Below, piece by piece: positions 47,901 through 59,274 of a stretch of DNA of 64,000 bases. This DNA is from Thelonectria olida (lineage: Eukaryota > Ascomycota > Sordariomycetes > Hypocreales > Nectriaceae). The stretch is from the NCBI GenBank assembly GCA_020736575.1, contig JAGPYM010000013.1, positions 806,001 through 870,000 of the forward strand, written 5' to 3'. The position numbers and the translations under genes were made by a program. The notes beneath the pieces are model-generated. The model searched no databases. It saw only the letters and a program-made list of their open reading frames with translations, and had not been told where the DNA came from. Position 1 is the first letter of the stretch, and each line of letters opens with the position of its first letter.

Positions 47901-48743
47901 GAATTTTTTTCCCTCCTCTTGTTTTGAGCGACGCTTCGTGGGTTTGCGAAATGTCCCCGCAGGTATCTGCTAACAGATGGCATGTACCTCACACATCCTG
48001 ACCACCTACCAGCTCTCTACCTTGTGGTTTTGGAGGTGGGATATGGCCATGTAACTACGTGAGCTATGGATGCTTCGTCGTGGAGGAAGGTTGTGGAGGA
48101 TAGGATGCTCAAGAGAGCTATTATACCACTGGAAATTGTAGTAAAACTCCTCTGGATACTAGTTCGTATGGATTTGCTCTCGCAGAGAGCTCATTCTCGC
48201 TTAGGATCAGTCGCATGCTATTGTGAAGCACACGCGAAACAGCTGTTGGCGGGGTTGCTGTGGCAAGCGTGGCAGCAAACACATCCCACTTCACCTACCT
48301 TAGCTATCAATATGTAGAGATAGAAAGAAATGCGCAGCATCAGATGGACTATTTCAAACAAAGAGCCCAATATCAAGCTATCACCAAAAAGAGTGTATCA
48401 TTGAAGAACCATATTCCAGGCCGTACGTAGACTTGTCTCGATGTCCCGCGAAAAAACAATGCCCCTCCATGATCCGCGCGCAATGAAGACTCGTACCATC
48501 CTCAAGCCGATCATCTCGATGGCTGGTACTACAAGCAAGCTGCGCAATCTGGACCACGCCAGAGCTGAACTCTGATTGGTTCCATTTATTTGAAAAAAAC
48601 CTGCCGGTGTGTGAGGGCAGATTGAAAAAAACCTCACAGCTGTTAGGGCTTGCCCAAGCTGTGTGCCAGGTGGTTGCCCCGCGCGTAGCTGCCTTCCTGC
48701 TCCCCACCCCTCCCGCTCTCGCCTTTTAAATCTCCCCCTCCCA
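44997..48743. other. gene-free stretch upstream of TEF1
   Basis: About 3.7 kb with no credible protein gene. It contains the tRNA-like fold listed below, an A-tract at 45371-45386 and a purine-rich tandem repeat near 47081-47107 that makes Ser/Pro-rich false ORFs on the minus strand. It probably includes part of the TEF1 promoter. Confidence 0.55.
45420..45506 (-). tRNA. tRNA-like fold with CAT anticodon, possibly degenerate
   Basis: On the minus strand, ACCCGTA (45506-45500) pairs with TGCGGGT (45426-45420) as a 7-base acceptor stem with one G-T wobble. A D arm GAGT-AATAGCA-ACTC and a T arm CTTGG-TGCAAAT-CCGAG are in the right order. The anticodon region reads TTGGA-CTCATA, followed by 17 bases that would be an intron after position 37, then A-GCTAA. 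This gives the normal Met-type loop CTCATAA. Faults: no GG in the D loop, G instead of T at the second T-loop base, one anticodon-stem mismatch. A T-run lies 34-49 bases downstream. It may be a tRNA pseudogene or chance. Confidence 0.3.
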
Positions 48744-49026
48744 CCACTTGCTTTGAAATTTTTCTCTCCTTTCGCTCCTCGTCTCGCATACCCGGTTCAA
48801 GCATCCGATCTGCGAATTTGTATGTGCCCTCCTATCTTCACCTGCTCCTGGCCTTGAGTAGTCTTGCTTTGCTTTGCTCAGTTGCATCTTGCTCTGCATC
48901 GCTTCGCATCGGCTTCTCATCATCGGCTGCACACCACCGTCATCTCATCTCGTTGCTAACTCTCATGTTGCAGTACGTTCTTGAAACCACACACTTCAAA
49001 ACACTTCTCTCTACAACACCGCCAAA
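48744..49026 (+). promoter_or_regulatory. TEF1 leader with 5'-UTR intron
   Basis: Pyrimidine-rich sequence (CTCTCCTTTCGCTCCTCGTC) runs to GCGAATTT, where a GTATGT donor at 48820 and a TTGCAG acceptor at 48973 outline a 154-bp intron in the 5' UTR. The rest of the leader (ACTTCAAAACACTTCTCTCT and a CAAA run) enters the ATG with the context GCCAAAATGG. This is the layout of very highly expressed translation-factor genes. Confidence 0.6.
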
Positions 49027-50819
49027 ATGGGTAAGGAGGAGAAGACTCACCTTAACGTCGTCGTTATCGGCCACGTCGACTCTGGCAAGTCGACCACCGT
49101 AAGTTTCATCCACCCTTATCCCGGTTGCGATACCCCGCCTCAGCGCGGGGTTCGCTCCTCGTTTCACAGTTACTGACATTTCATCCACAGACTGGTCACT
49201 TGATCTACCAGTGCGGTGGTATCGACAAGCGAACCATTGAGAAGTTCGAGAAGGTTGGTGACTTTTCTTCGATTTTGCCCTCACGACGCTCGATTCCCCG
49301 GTCGCCGCGTCCACATCCGAACCGCTCATTCCTCGCTCCCTTCCTTCGCTCCGATCGAATTTTTTCGCCCACATTCCCTGGTTTTGTGGCGGGGCATTTA
49401 CCCCGCCGCCACAGGACGTTGGAAAAAAAAAATACCTTGCCCCACCACAACACCAAGCACCACCATGCGTCTCGTCACATGCTTTTGACCATTACTGACA
49501 CAGTCGTCAATAGGAAGCCGCCGAGCTCGGCAAGGGTTCCTTCAAGTATGCCTGGGTTCTTGACAAGCTCAAGGCCGAGCGTGAGCGTGGTATCACCATC
49601 GATATCGCCCTCTGGAAGTTCGAGACTCCTCGTTACTTCGTCACCGTCATTGGTAAGCTCCTCCCAAACTTCAACCCTGTCGCCAGCCAATTCTAACAAT
49701 GTTATCACAGACGCTCCCGGTCACCGTGACTTTATCAAGAACATGATTACTGGTACTTCCCAGGCCGATTGCGCTATCCTCATCATTGCTGCCGGTACTG
49801 GTGAGTTCGAGGCTGGTATCTCCAAGGATGGCCAGACCCGTGAGCACGCTCTTCTCGCCTACACCCTTGGTGTCAAGAACCTCATCGTTGCCATCAACAA
49901 GATGGACACCACCAAGTGGTCCGAGTCCCGTTTCCAGGAGATCATCAAGGAGACCTCCAACTTCATCAAGAAGGTCGGCTACAACCCCAAGGCTGTCGCT
50001 TTCGTCCCCATCTCCGGCTTCAACGGTGACAACATGCTTACCCAGTCCACCAACTGCCCCTGGTACAAGGGTTGGGAGCGTGAGATCAAGTCCGGCAAGC
50101 TCTCTGGCAAGACCCTCCTTGAGGCCATCGACTCCATCGAGCCCCCCAAGCGTCCCTTCGAGAAGCCCCTCCGTCTTCCCCTCCAGGATGTCTACAAGAT
50201 CGGTGGTATTGGCACGGTTCCCGTCGGCCGTATCGAGACTGGTACCCTCAAGCCCGGTATGGTCGTTACCTTCGCTCCTTCCAACGTCACCACTGAAGTC
50301 AAGTCCGTCGAGATGCACCACGAGCAGCTCAAGGAGGGTCTCCCCGGTGACAACGTCGGTTTCAACGTGAAGAACGTTTCCGTCAAGGACATCCGACGTG
50401 GTAACGTCGCTGGTGACTCCAAGAACGACCCCCCTCTGGCTGCCGCCTCTTTCCAGGCCCAGGTCATCGTCCTTAACCACCCCGGTCAGGTCGGTGCTGG
50501 TTACGCCCCCGTTCTTGATTGCCACACTGCCCACATTGCCTGCAAGTTCGCCGAGATCCAGCAGAAGATCGACCGCCGTACTGGTAAGGCTACTGAGGAG
50601 GCCCCTAAGTTCATCAAGTCCGGTGACTCCGCCATCGTCAAGATGGTTCCCTCCAAGCCCATGTGTGTTGAGGCTTTCACTGACTACCCTCCTCTGGGTC
50701 GTTTCGCCGTCCGTGACATGCGTCAGACCGTCGCTGTCGGTGTCATCAAGGCCGTCGAGAAGTCCGCTGGTGGTACTGGCAAGGTCACCAAGTCCGCTGC
50801 CAAGGCTGCCAAGAAGTAA
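49027..50819 (+). CDS. TEF1: translation elongation factor 1-alpha
   Basis: Exons 49027-49098, 49191-49253, 49514-49652 and 49711-50819 encode 460 residues, the standard eEF1A length. This GTPase carries aminoacyl-tRNA to the ribosomal A site. Every GTP-binding motif is present: GHVDSGKST (15-23), DAPGH from residue 92 (spanning the third splice) and NKMD (154-157). The C-terminal domains are complete to the Lys-rich KAAKK end. Codon use is extremely biased to C-ending codons, as expected for one of the most abundant proteins. The 260-bp second intron and the 92-bp first one each carry a GC-rich hairpin. This gene is the usual taxonomic marker, so introns 1-3 would name the species in a search. 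Confidence 0.99.
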
Positions 50820-51409
50820 ACGCCTTAATGCTGATGGAAATTTGATGTCCGGGGTCTCAAAACTGCGATCTCGTGCCCAAGGGCTGCTGTACTCGCTTCT
50901 ACGACGATATGATCTTCACGGCTTTGCATGAGCACTCGGCTTTTGACTTGGGGCACATAATGAAGGCTGGGATAGGCAGGTTTTTACGTCGGAACTTCAG
51001 GTTGTGCATAACAACAAACCAAAAAAAATAGAGTCTAGAAGTGATTCGTGCAACTTTTTATGGTCTCTTTGCATCGTGACATGACTTCCTCTTGTGCGAA
51101 TGACCTTGAGGCCCTTGCCTTACATTGCTTCTTCTTTCGTCTTGGTGTTTTCATTATGTTGTGAAATGTCGCCTTCGTGGAGATTTGTGCGCTCGAACAT
51201 GACGTGTTGATTCTGTACGCGCCCCGTCTTGTTCATGGGAAGTTTGAAGTTGATGGAAGCGTGGTACATCAGTCTTATCTTACAACGACTATCTACGTAG
51301 CTACAGCATAATACAGTAATATACAACATCATCTCGTCTCAAGCCCATGTCTATTTATTTTCCCTTCTCTTGTCCTTTTGTGTCGTCGTAGCTCTTGACA
51401 TGCATCATT
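50820..51409. other. convergent 3' region of TEF1 and the Sls1-like gene
   Basis: AT-richer than the surrounding coding DNA and without supported ORFs. It should hold both 3' UTRs. Confidence 0.7.
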
Positions 51410-54400
51410 TCACTTCCGTGACGTGCCTGACTTGTCTGATGTGGCATCGTTAGCTTCCGAAGATAAGGTGGTCGTTGGATGGATGGGGGGTGGGTAGCGA
51501 TCAAGCTGAAGAGCCTTGATCAGTTCGGCCTCAATTTCTTCCGTGGACATCTCATTGTCCTCGACGTCTTCAAGATCGTCGCCGTAGTATAGGTCCTCTT
51601 CAAGGTCGTCGTCAGGGTTCTTGTCATCCCACTCTTGCGGGGCGTATTCGAGGTCCTCTAATTCCTTCTCGAACGTGTCCGTGTAACCATCTGTAGTCTT
51701 GTCGGACAGGGGTTTGGCGTTCGAGCCTGCAGAGGATAAGGGTACCACTGGCTTTGAACGCTTTGGGGGCAGCTTGAACGGATCATCGTCATCCAATATT
51801 TCCTCGTCTCGGGCCTTCTTATTTTTACTCTTCTTGGGAGGCTTGAATCGGTCAAGCTGATCGCCAGCCCTGTCTGCGAAGCGCTTGAAGAAGTCCTCGT
51901 AGCTTTCGGTGGGCGTCGCAAGATCAGCTACTGATCCCTTCTCCTTCACAGCACCCTTCGTCGTAGACTCTGCAGCAACTTCTGAAATAACGTCTGGAAC
52001 CACCTCTGGAGTAGGTTCCGTAGTAGGTTCCATAGCAGCCTCCGTATCCGCTTCCGTAGCAGGTGTAGGAGAAGGTGGCACGCTCTTATCCCTCTCCTCC
52101 GTCTCCTCCGCAACAGGTTTGGGAGCGGCTGGCTTCTGAACTTTCTTCTCCACGGGCGGCTTATAGTCGGCGCTCCTCCTGATCAGCTCCTCCTGTCCTT
52201 CCACCTCGCTATCAACGACCGACCAGTCATCACCCAGCTTCTCCTCAATGAGGTCGAAGCTGAAGTCCTCAAACTGCGTTGCTTTGACGGACTTGAATCC
52301 TTCATCCCATGACCAGACCTTGCCCGTGGCTATGTCCTCTACGCATTCGAAGAATCTCTTGCGCGCCAGGGCATTGAAATGACTACGATCGGCTTGTAGA
52401 GAAATTTCCTGACGCCTTCCACCGTGCTGGCCGGCTTCGATGACGGAATAGCGGAGCGTCTGGCCTCGGAAAGGTATCTCAATTGTTTGGTGGATCTCAA
52501 TACCGCGGAAGTCGTATAGGATGTCCGTAGTGGCTGGTGTTTTCGTCTTCGGTTGTCGCGTGCGTTCGTTCCACGTTTCAGGAATGGACAGTAATACATC
52601 TTTCGGGGTCCGCAGACGACCTCCAAGAAGATCGAAGTTTGCGACGCGGAAGAACTCTTGAAGGTTGGGTTGGTTGGTGTCGAGGGCAACGCGACGCTCA
52701 TTGGTGATACGAACGTCAACGCTGTGCCCACCAAGCAAGATGTCGTCAACGTGCCGAGGGACGACGGCTTCAAAAATTGAGCTGTCTAGGATCTTGAGCC
52801 TGTCGCCCATACTCTCTTGGTCGGGGGAAAAACTCAAGCGAACTAGTGGTGGCCCGGTCTTGTCATCTTTAGGCCACTCGTTGATATGGGGCGCGAATTT
52901 CAGCACGATGGTAGACTTTGGAATAGGCGATTGATCGTTTTCGGGTTTGAGAGCAGAAAGGGCGGCCGGATGAGGAGTGACCGGGGATAAGATTCTGCTG
53001 TCGAACCTCATTTTGCGGATGGACTTCTTCGCGTTGAACGATTGTGAATGGAGAATGTGACCAAATGTCGCCGTGGTGATGTTGTGTCTTTTACCCGGGA
53101 AGTCTTCGTACCTCCGGGGTGATTCCAGCCCTAGGCGAGCAGTGGCGGCATGACCTGGGTTGTCCAACGGAGTAACATATCGGAACCACTGTTTGAGTTT
53201 GTCACTCCATGACATGCTTCCTCTCTCTCGGTTGTATTCGATGGGCAGGTACTTCGTCGACTCCAACGAGGGAACGAAGGTGAAAGATTCTTTCTCGCCA
53301 CGGGTTGGCTGAGTGGTCAAGAGCCGGCGAACAGTGTCTGCTTTGCCTTCGTTCTGGATTTGATTGGGGTTACGGAATTTCAAAGTGTTAAAGAGCGAGA
53401 CTTGGAGCATGGCATCCTCGTGTTTCCCAGAAAGCTTGAGTGATGTAGATGTAATGCGTCCCAGCTCTTGCAGTTGTTCGTCACTTGGAAGGGGCTTGAC
53501 GAGTTTTCCGATGGGGAGAATCTGGTCTTCGACGCGATTGAAGTACCGGTCCAACCGCTCCAGGATGGCATACGTCGACGCCTTTTGGGACGTGATGTTT
53601 ATGCGACATTCGCTGGATGTCGTCGACAGCTTCTCGTTGTTGGCTTCATCTATGAAGTCCATCTTTGCTTGTTTGAGAAACGCACCGTGGCCACCTTTGA
53701 AGATTGTTAGCAATGGTATGAGCAGTCAGGTAAGCAGTGCATGTTAGCTTACGATTGAGGAAAACAAAGTAGTGAGGATCGACCCAAACGAAGGTTTGCC
53801 CCACGCCCTCGACATGATCCTGGATCTGAATATTCCATTTCTGGGTGAGGACCTTGTAGGCATCGATGGTTTTGGACGTCAACTGGTCGGTTGTGATAGA
53901 AGTGAACGGTGTCCAAGGTATGTCTTTGACGACCCAGGGATAGTCGACCAATGGATTATCTGAAGATGCCGGCATCGTTGGGGCTTCACGAACGTAATCT
54001 CTCAGCTGGGCCATCGTAAACCCTTCGTAAAGGGCGTGTAAGAGCTTATTGAAGTCGTTCAGTCGCAAGCTCTTTGAATCGGGGCGCAACTCCTCAATGT
54101 TATTCCAAACTTCCTCTCTAGAAGCCATGAATTCTTTGTCGAGAAATTCTGGACGCAGTCTTGACCAGTTGATATCATTGATTCTATTTTTACTTGGTGC
54201 TTGGTCGGGCTCTTCGAGAATCTCTTCCCGACGCTTGATGTAGTTCGGGTTTTTCAGAATGATGGCGTCGGCTTCTAATCCGAGTGCTGACACTCCCAGT
54301 GGCGCATTTTGTAAGAGATTACCCCGTATAGCTCGGCTCTTCAAGAGTCGAGCGAGGTCTTCGGGGTAGGTTTCAAGAAGTGCGTCGTCGGAAAACGTAA

Positions 54401-54842
54401 AGCCCGTGTTCGAGGAGGGGTTTTTCGAAGCGGGCTCGGCTGATGATTCGGGAGAGTCGGCATCGGTTTCGTGTGTAGAGCTGTCGCCGTGTTTGGCTAC
54501 GTCTACGCTATCCCTTTCTTCAAAGAGATACTTGTCGATCTCATAGATGAGTTCAAGATCGGTCTTGCTCAATCGTATGTCTTTCTCGTCGTCGTCAAGT
54601 TTGGACGTATTGATTTCATCCTCCTTAGGATTTTCGACCTTTTCATTTGCTTGGGCGAACTTTTTTGCTATAATGGCATCAATGTCGACGTCCTTGGAAA
54701 GCGAGTCTGATGCAAAGAGTCGTCGTTGTCTGAAGCCATCTCGAATCGAAATCGCCCGGAAGTTCGGTACCACGCTGCGCTGGAGAAGGCGGGATTGACA
54801 GGCTAAACAAATGCGCGGGAGCCGCGCTGCCCTTGAAATCAT
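51410..54842 (-). CDS. mitochondrial inner-membrane-bound regulator, Sls1-like
   Basis: Minus-strand exons 54842-53753 and 53694-51410, with a 58-bp intron, make 1124 residues. The start is the ATG at 54842; the frame upstream has no ATG. The first 45 residues (ISRAARLPRICLACQSRLLQ and more Arg, no acid) are a mitochondrial targeting sequence. The block WSRLRPEFLDKEF and LNDFNKLLHALYEGFTMAQL matches the opening of the Sls1 family, which in yeast couples mitochondrial transcription to translation at the inner membrane. The spliced joint reads HYFVFLNRGHGAFLKQAKMD. The last 250 residues are acidic, Pro/Thr-rich and low complexity, which makes it longer than yeast Sls1 (643). No obvious membrane helix is seen. 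The assignment rests on a few blocks. Confidence 0.65.
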
Positions 54843-55150
54843 TGATAATACAATAAACAAGAAGATGTAGACATTAATTGGGTGCGATTCAACGCCCTTG
54901 TCCAGTTCAGTTGAAGCTGTTGCGAAAATGATGTCGAGTTAAAGGAAATTTTGATTTGATAAGAGATAAGCATTAGGCGATAAGCGATTGGCTTAATTGC
55001 CAACGCGCCTGGAAATGTGATCGCGTCTCAGCGTTCTCCGCCCCTCCATCGTTTAAATCATTTGGTATTTGACCTCGTTGTACATACTCAATTTGCGCTC
55101 TTAATTTGTCGCCATTAGGAACTAATTTGACGATATTCATTTCTATCAAA
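54843..55150. promoter_or_regulatory. bidirectional promoter, Sls1-like and NSE3 genes
   Basis: Only 308 bp separate the two divergent start codons. It is AT-rich with GATAAG words near 54959-54981. It must serve both leaders, so the two genes probably share promoter elements. Confidence 0.5.
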
Positions 55151-56242
55151 ATGCCTCCATCAAGCAGAAGACGCCGCCCGGTGCGTCAACCAAGTTGCGA
55201 CAGCGAAACAAGTGCTGACCTCTAACAGGTCGACGACGAAGAGTCAGAAGAAGATGTTCGGCCCCGACAGCGGCGCCATCACGCAGATTCTGACGGGGAA
55301 ATGGAAAATGGTGTAAGCGAAGATGAAATGGACGAAGACGAACACCCCGGCGCAAGCGCAGACGACCAAATGGCCAAGAAATTAGTCCGATATGCAATTT
55401 CTTGCGAATTCTCGAGAACTGCGATACGGCGAGATGGTATTAAGGAACGGGGTAAGAGATATAATGGAATGCACGTTGTGAATTTCACTTACCTATGGAA
55501 TAGTTCTCGGAAACCAAGGACGATCCTTTCGACGCATCTTCGAGCTGGCGCAAAAGCAGCTGAGGGACGTCTGGGGCATGGAGTTACGTGAACTGCCCGT
55601 GAGGGAGAAGATGTCGTTGCAAGAGAAACGCGCAGGTGCTTTATCCATGTTGCTCATAATCCCTGTGTACCACTAACTCCGAGCACAGCCATGAAGAGCA
55701 ATTCGCAACCCAAATCAGGCTCTGGCGCCTACATTCTCTCCTCGACACTCCCAGCGGCTTACCGAGCGGCAGCAATTCTTTCCCCGTCGAAAACCCCGAG
55801 CGCCGACGATGAGGCAACCTACGTAGCCTTTTATACTATGGTCGTATCGATGATATGGCTAAATAACGGCGAGTTGAGTGAACAGAAGCTGAAGAGATAC
55901 CTCTCGAGATTGAATGCCGACCGGAACGTCTCGATGGACAAAACAGAGGTGATTTTCAAGAGGATGGAGAAGCAAGGTTACGTGGTCAAGAAAGTGGACA
56001 GACCTCCCATCGGACAAGATGGCGATATGACCATTACCTGGCATGTTGGGCCACGCGCAAAGGAAGAGATTGGCCTAGACGGAGTAATAGGTATGGTGAC
56101 AGAGGTCTATGAGGAATGGGACGAGGATATGGAGAAGAAGCTGTGCTCGAGCTTGAACATCAAAGCTCGAAGAGGGGCACGGGGCGAAGTGGATGAGGAC
56201 GCAGAAGGAGAGCCCGAGCAGACGACGATAATCGAGGACTAA
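55151..56242 (+). CDS. NSE3: Smc5-Smc6 complex subunit Nse3 (MAGE domain)
   Basis: Exons 55151-55180, 55229-55451, 55504-55635 and 55689-56242 give 312 residues. Nse3 pairs with Nse1 and Nse4 in the Smc5/6 DNA-repair complex, and its MAGE domain has two winged helices. The domain starts near residue 60 with LVRYAISCEFSRTAIRRDGI, runs through VLGNQGRSFRRIFELAQKQL over the second splice, and has the second wing around residue 170 (TYVAFYTMVVSMIWLNNGEL, then KLKRYLSRLN) with the typical YVV and TWHVGPRAKEE. The first 55 residues are acidic and Arg-rich. All joints keep frame. The first exon is only 30 bases. Confidence 0.92.
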
Positions 56243-56480
56243 TGAAATGGGGGAGTAAGGTGTGGTAACATGATACCCGAGGACGTAGATGGCAAGATGC
56301 CCCCGACACGAATAAAGGCTCAAGACGATGGAAGCAAAGTTCTTCCTTGATGTACTAATTTTCCCGATACGATGTGTCTTCCCAGAACGCCGTTCCGTAC
56401 TGGTCAAGCCCAGCCCAAGTGACTCCAATATTCAATGTAGGTCTATTCCATTCGAAAGGAGAGGCATTCGTTGTCGTGCA
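56243..56480. other. convergent spacer of NSE3 and SF3B5 genes
   Basis: Short spacer with both 3' UTRs. No further feature. Confidence 0.7.
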
Positions 56481-56848
56481 TCATTCGCGCTGTGGCGGTA
56501 GGCCACATGGGAGCACCATTTTCTGTGATTAAAAGCGAATCAGTATTGTTTGGAATTTCGACTTAGTTCGAGCGAACGTACCCGAAGCATTTGCGCGCGG
56601 ACCTTGGCAATCGGTTCGTTCTCAGCGAGAGCGATGTATGAGAGGAGGGGTCGATGACCGGCGATCGAGGAGTAGGTATCGCGCTGAACGTTGACTCGCC
56701 ATTCCCAGCTGGGAGTGTCGGGGTGTCCAGTACCGATGTACTTGGCCTGGAGGCGCTCGAGTTCTTGCTGGTTGCGGAGTTTGTCGGCCTGCGAGGTGTT
56801 AGTAACTAAGCATAGAGCTGGCGTAAGATTTGGTGGGCGCATTACCAT
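56481..56848 (-). CDS. splicing factor 3B subunit 5 (SF3b10)
   Basis: Minus-strand exons are 56848-56846 (just the ATG), 56788-56582 and 56522-56481, giving 83 residues. The spliced protein begins MADKLRNQQELERLQAKYIG, then TGHPDTPSWEW, RDTYSSIAGHRPLLSYIALA, ENEPIAKVR and ends in KMVLPCGLPPQRE. Each of these blocks is a hallmark of SF3b10, a small subunit of the U2 snRNP SF3b complex that recognises the branch site, and the length matches the family. Without the last exon the conserved LPCG end would be lost, and without the first intron the start codon would be separated from ADKLR by stop-prone sequence, so both introns are well supported. Confidence 0.95.
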
Positions 56849-57338
56849 TGTGATAGAGGGTCTTCAAGGAGGAATCTTTTGGTTATGGTGCCAAGACTCT
56901 GTTCCCAGACGGAGAGCTTGGATTGTCGCGATGCTTGCTTGTCGGAGTATTCGCGGCGCGGCGCGCGTCGCTTGAAGCTCGGCTAAAATGGGTGCTGCTT
57001 TGATCTCCCGTTTCACCTTCCCAAGCCTGCTTGAGTTCATCGGCGCATGTACAAAACACTAATAAATATCCCACGGAGAATCGACAAAGCTAATGGTTAT
57101 TCTTTTTCGTTTCTTTTTGGTCCCTTGATTGAATGCGGTCAATTATAAGAATTTGTTGAAGTAGTCCCTAGAGACGGCGAACTTGACTCTGATTTTGTCA
57201 TCTTTGGCCATCAACTTATCCAACCTTGGAATCCGTCTTGGCTGCCTTTATCCAGGTACATCAATACAACATCGCAGGCAAAGGAGCGCCAACTCGACTA
57301 TCGGGGTAGGCAGGGATTTCAGAGCCAAGCTCATCGAT
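56849..57338. promoter_or_regulatory. bidirectional promoter region of SF3B5 and the MYND-like gene
   Basis: 490 bp between divergent start codons. An open frame continuing upstream of 57339 has no ATG. No other feature. Confidence 0.5.
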
Positions 57339-58695
57339 ATGGCAGGCTCCTCCAAGCACGCTCTGCCGGAGCACTGGACAGAGCTCAGTGCAGCAAGAGA
57401 GCACAGAAAACAGTGCGCTGAACGTGTGGAGGAGCTGAAAACCGCATGTATTACCAAATGCCGGAAGCCGAAGGTGACGGACTGCTCAGAGTGCTATGCA
57501 AAAGTCCTGGACACGATGCGAGCACGGTACTGCGATGCTCGAGGGCGAGAGTGGTTTTCCCAACGGAGTGCATTCCTTGAAGAGCTGGATGTAATGTTTA
57601 CCGACGGGAAGAAGCACAAACTCGACTTGAAAGCGATAGAAGACCACATCGAGTCAGAGAAAGAGGCTTGGTATCGATGGGTGTTGCGGACGTACCCAGC
57701 GTTCCTCCTGGCTAGCGACCGAGGCGTGGATGCGGAGCTATTGAGGAGCATGTTGGACGACCCTGACACGTCACGAGATCAACTTATTCAGAGGGTCTGG
57801 GACAGTATTGGGAAGTCGGACGAGTGGTCGGGAGACGTGGACACGGTGGTAAACCTGCTTACCGCGGGGACAGAGGAGAGCTACGAGTTGAAGAAGACGT
57901 ATATCAAACTCTTGTTCAAGGATCGGAAGACTTACGAGATCTTACCTAATGCCCTCAAATACCTCGACCAATACGAACATAGCGGCTCAATGCCTCCCGA
58001 GGAGATTGTCAATCGCATTGTCCAGGACCAACGAGCGGCAATGACGTCGCAGCCTCAACGAGACAAGCACCTGGCCCGCCTAGCAGACCTGCATAGGGCG
58101 AGAACGGCAATGGAGCAGACGCGACAAAAGGCTAAGAGCCAGGGGGCGCAAGCAGTGCAGACGCCTACTGTCGCAGAGGAGTTGTACAATCTCCCACCTT
58201 GTGAAGTGTGCGGGGGGGTGGTGCCTCACGAGGAAGTGTTGTCGTGTACGCTCTGCCAACTCGTTACACAAATCGGAGGGAGAAAGAAGCTTACGGTGTA
58301 TTGTTCTACGGGGTGCTATGAAAAGGGACATGTAAGTGTTCATGCAACGATCGCCTGCACGTGGATTGTATGCTAACAAGGAGCAGGGTGAGCATGTGGA
58401 CAAGGAGCACGACTGCGAGGCAAGAGACAACTGCGTGCAAAACTTTGACGAAGAAGAGGTCGAGGATGATGGGACGCAGACAGTCATTTGCGATGCTTGC
58501 ATTGACGATAGGGAATCTGCCATCTATTGCTCGGTCCGATGCGCGAAGCAGAACCTCCCGCACCACAACGAGATGAAACACGACGTCAAGACGGGGCCTG
58601 ATGAAATCGACAGTTTGGTGTCGCCCCTGTGGAAGTTGGCGCAGAAGACCCTTAAAGAGGGCAATCCTGGGCTCAGCTTTTCGCTTCTTGATTGA
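57339..58695 (+). CDS. double MYND-like zinc-finger protein, function unknown
   Basis: Exons 57339-58331 and 58387-58695 encode 433 residues. The start at 57339 is the first ATG of the frame. The first 270 residues are helical and rich in Glu, Lys and Arg, with two Cys groups (C26, C37, C41, C49 and C52). Then come two cysteine clusters. The first has C288-x2-C291, C303-x2-C306, C322-x3-C326, H331, H339 and C341. The second has C366-x2-C369, C379-x3-C383, H390 or H391 and H396. The YCSTGC and YCSVRC segments are the hallmark half of a MYND finger, a protein-interaction module. An acidic linker (EEEVEDD) separates them. The intron cuts the first finger after H331 and keeps frame. No catalytic domain is seen. 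Confidence 0.8.
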
Positions 58696-59274
58696 AGAGG
58701 GCGACAGGCGTAGAATAAAGGTGCCATTGGGGAGGGGGGCGCGCTTTGTAATGTGTATGCAGTAACGGTTGATACAGATAGAAATGTAAAATAATGGCTG
58801 GGACTCGGAGTCCTTCGACCCTGACTACTTGATGGTCTACTTGAAGCTGGTTTTTGAACTGATGGTTCCTAGGTTTACACCCTCTTGGAGACAGATGATG
58901 ATCCACCCGCGAGATCTACTGTACCATCTCCCGCAAACAACGGCAGTCTAATGCAGGCTACATGTCACTGTCTCGTGGCGGTGGAGCAGACGATGGATGA
59001 AGTGGATGAAGATGGAGTCTGTTGGCGGTTGCGGGGTCAATATAACTTCCGAATCCCACCGGCGATAGTCGCGACCCATCGGCGCGTCTTTGGGCCGGAT
59101 CCGGAGTTGAATGGGTACGTAGCATCATACGCAGTCGATCTTTCCAACCCCCATCCACGGCTTGACAATCCTTGAACCCTGCTAAACTCCAAGTCGTCCT
59201 CCCTATACTTAAGGCCATTGCGGCACGGCATCCTATCGCAACCTCATCTCGTCTGGTCCCTGCAGTGCTTCGAG
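58696..59274. other. intergenic region
   Basis: 3' region of the MYND-like gene and upstream region of the Zn2Cys6 gene. The ORF at 58885-59175 shows no domain. Confidence 0.6.

Noticed and set aside
49671..50534. 287-codon minus-strand ORF
   Set aside because: Antisense shadow of TEF1 exon 4, explained by its extreme codon bias.
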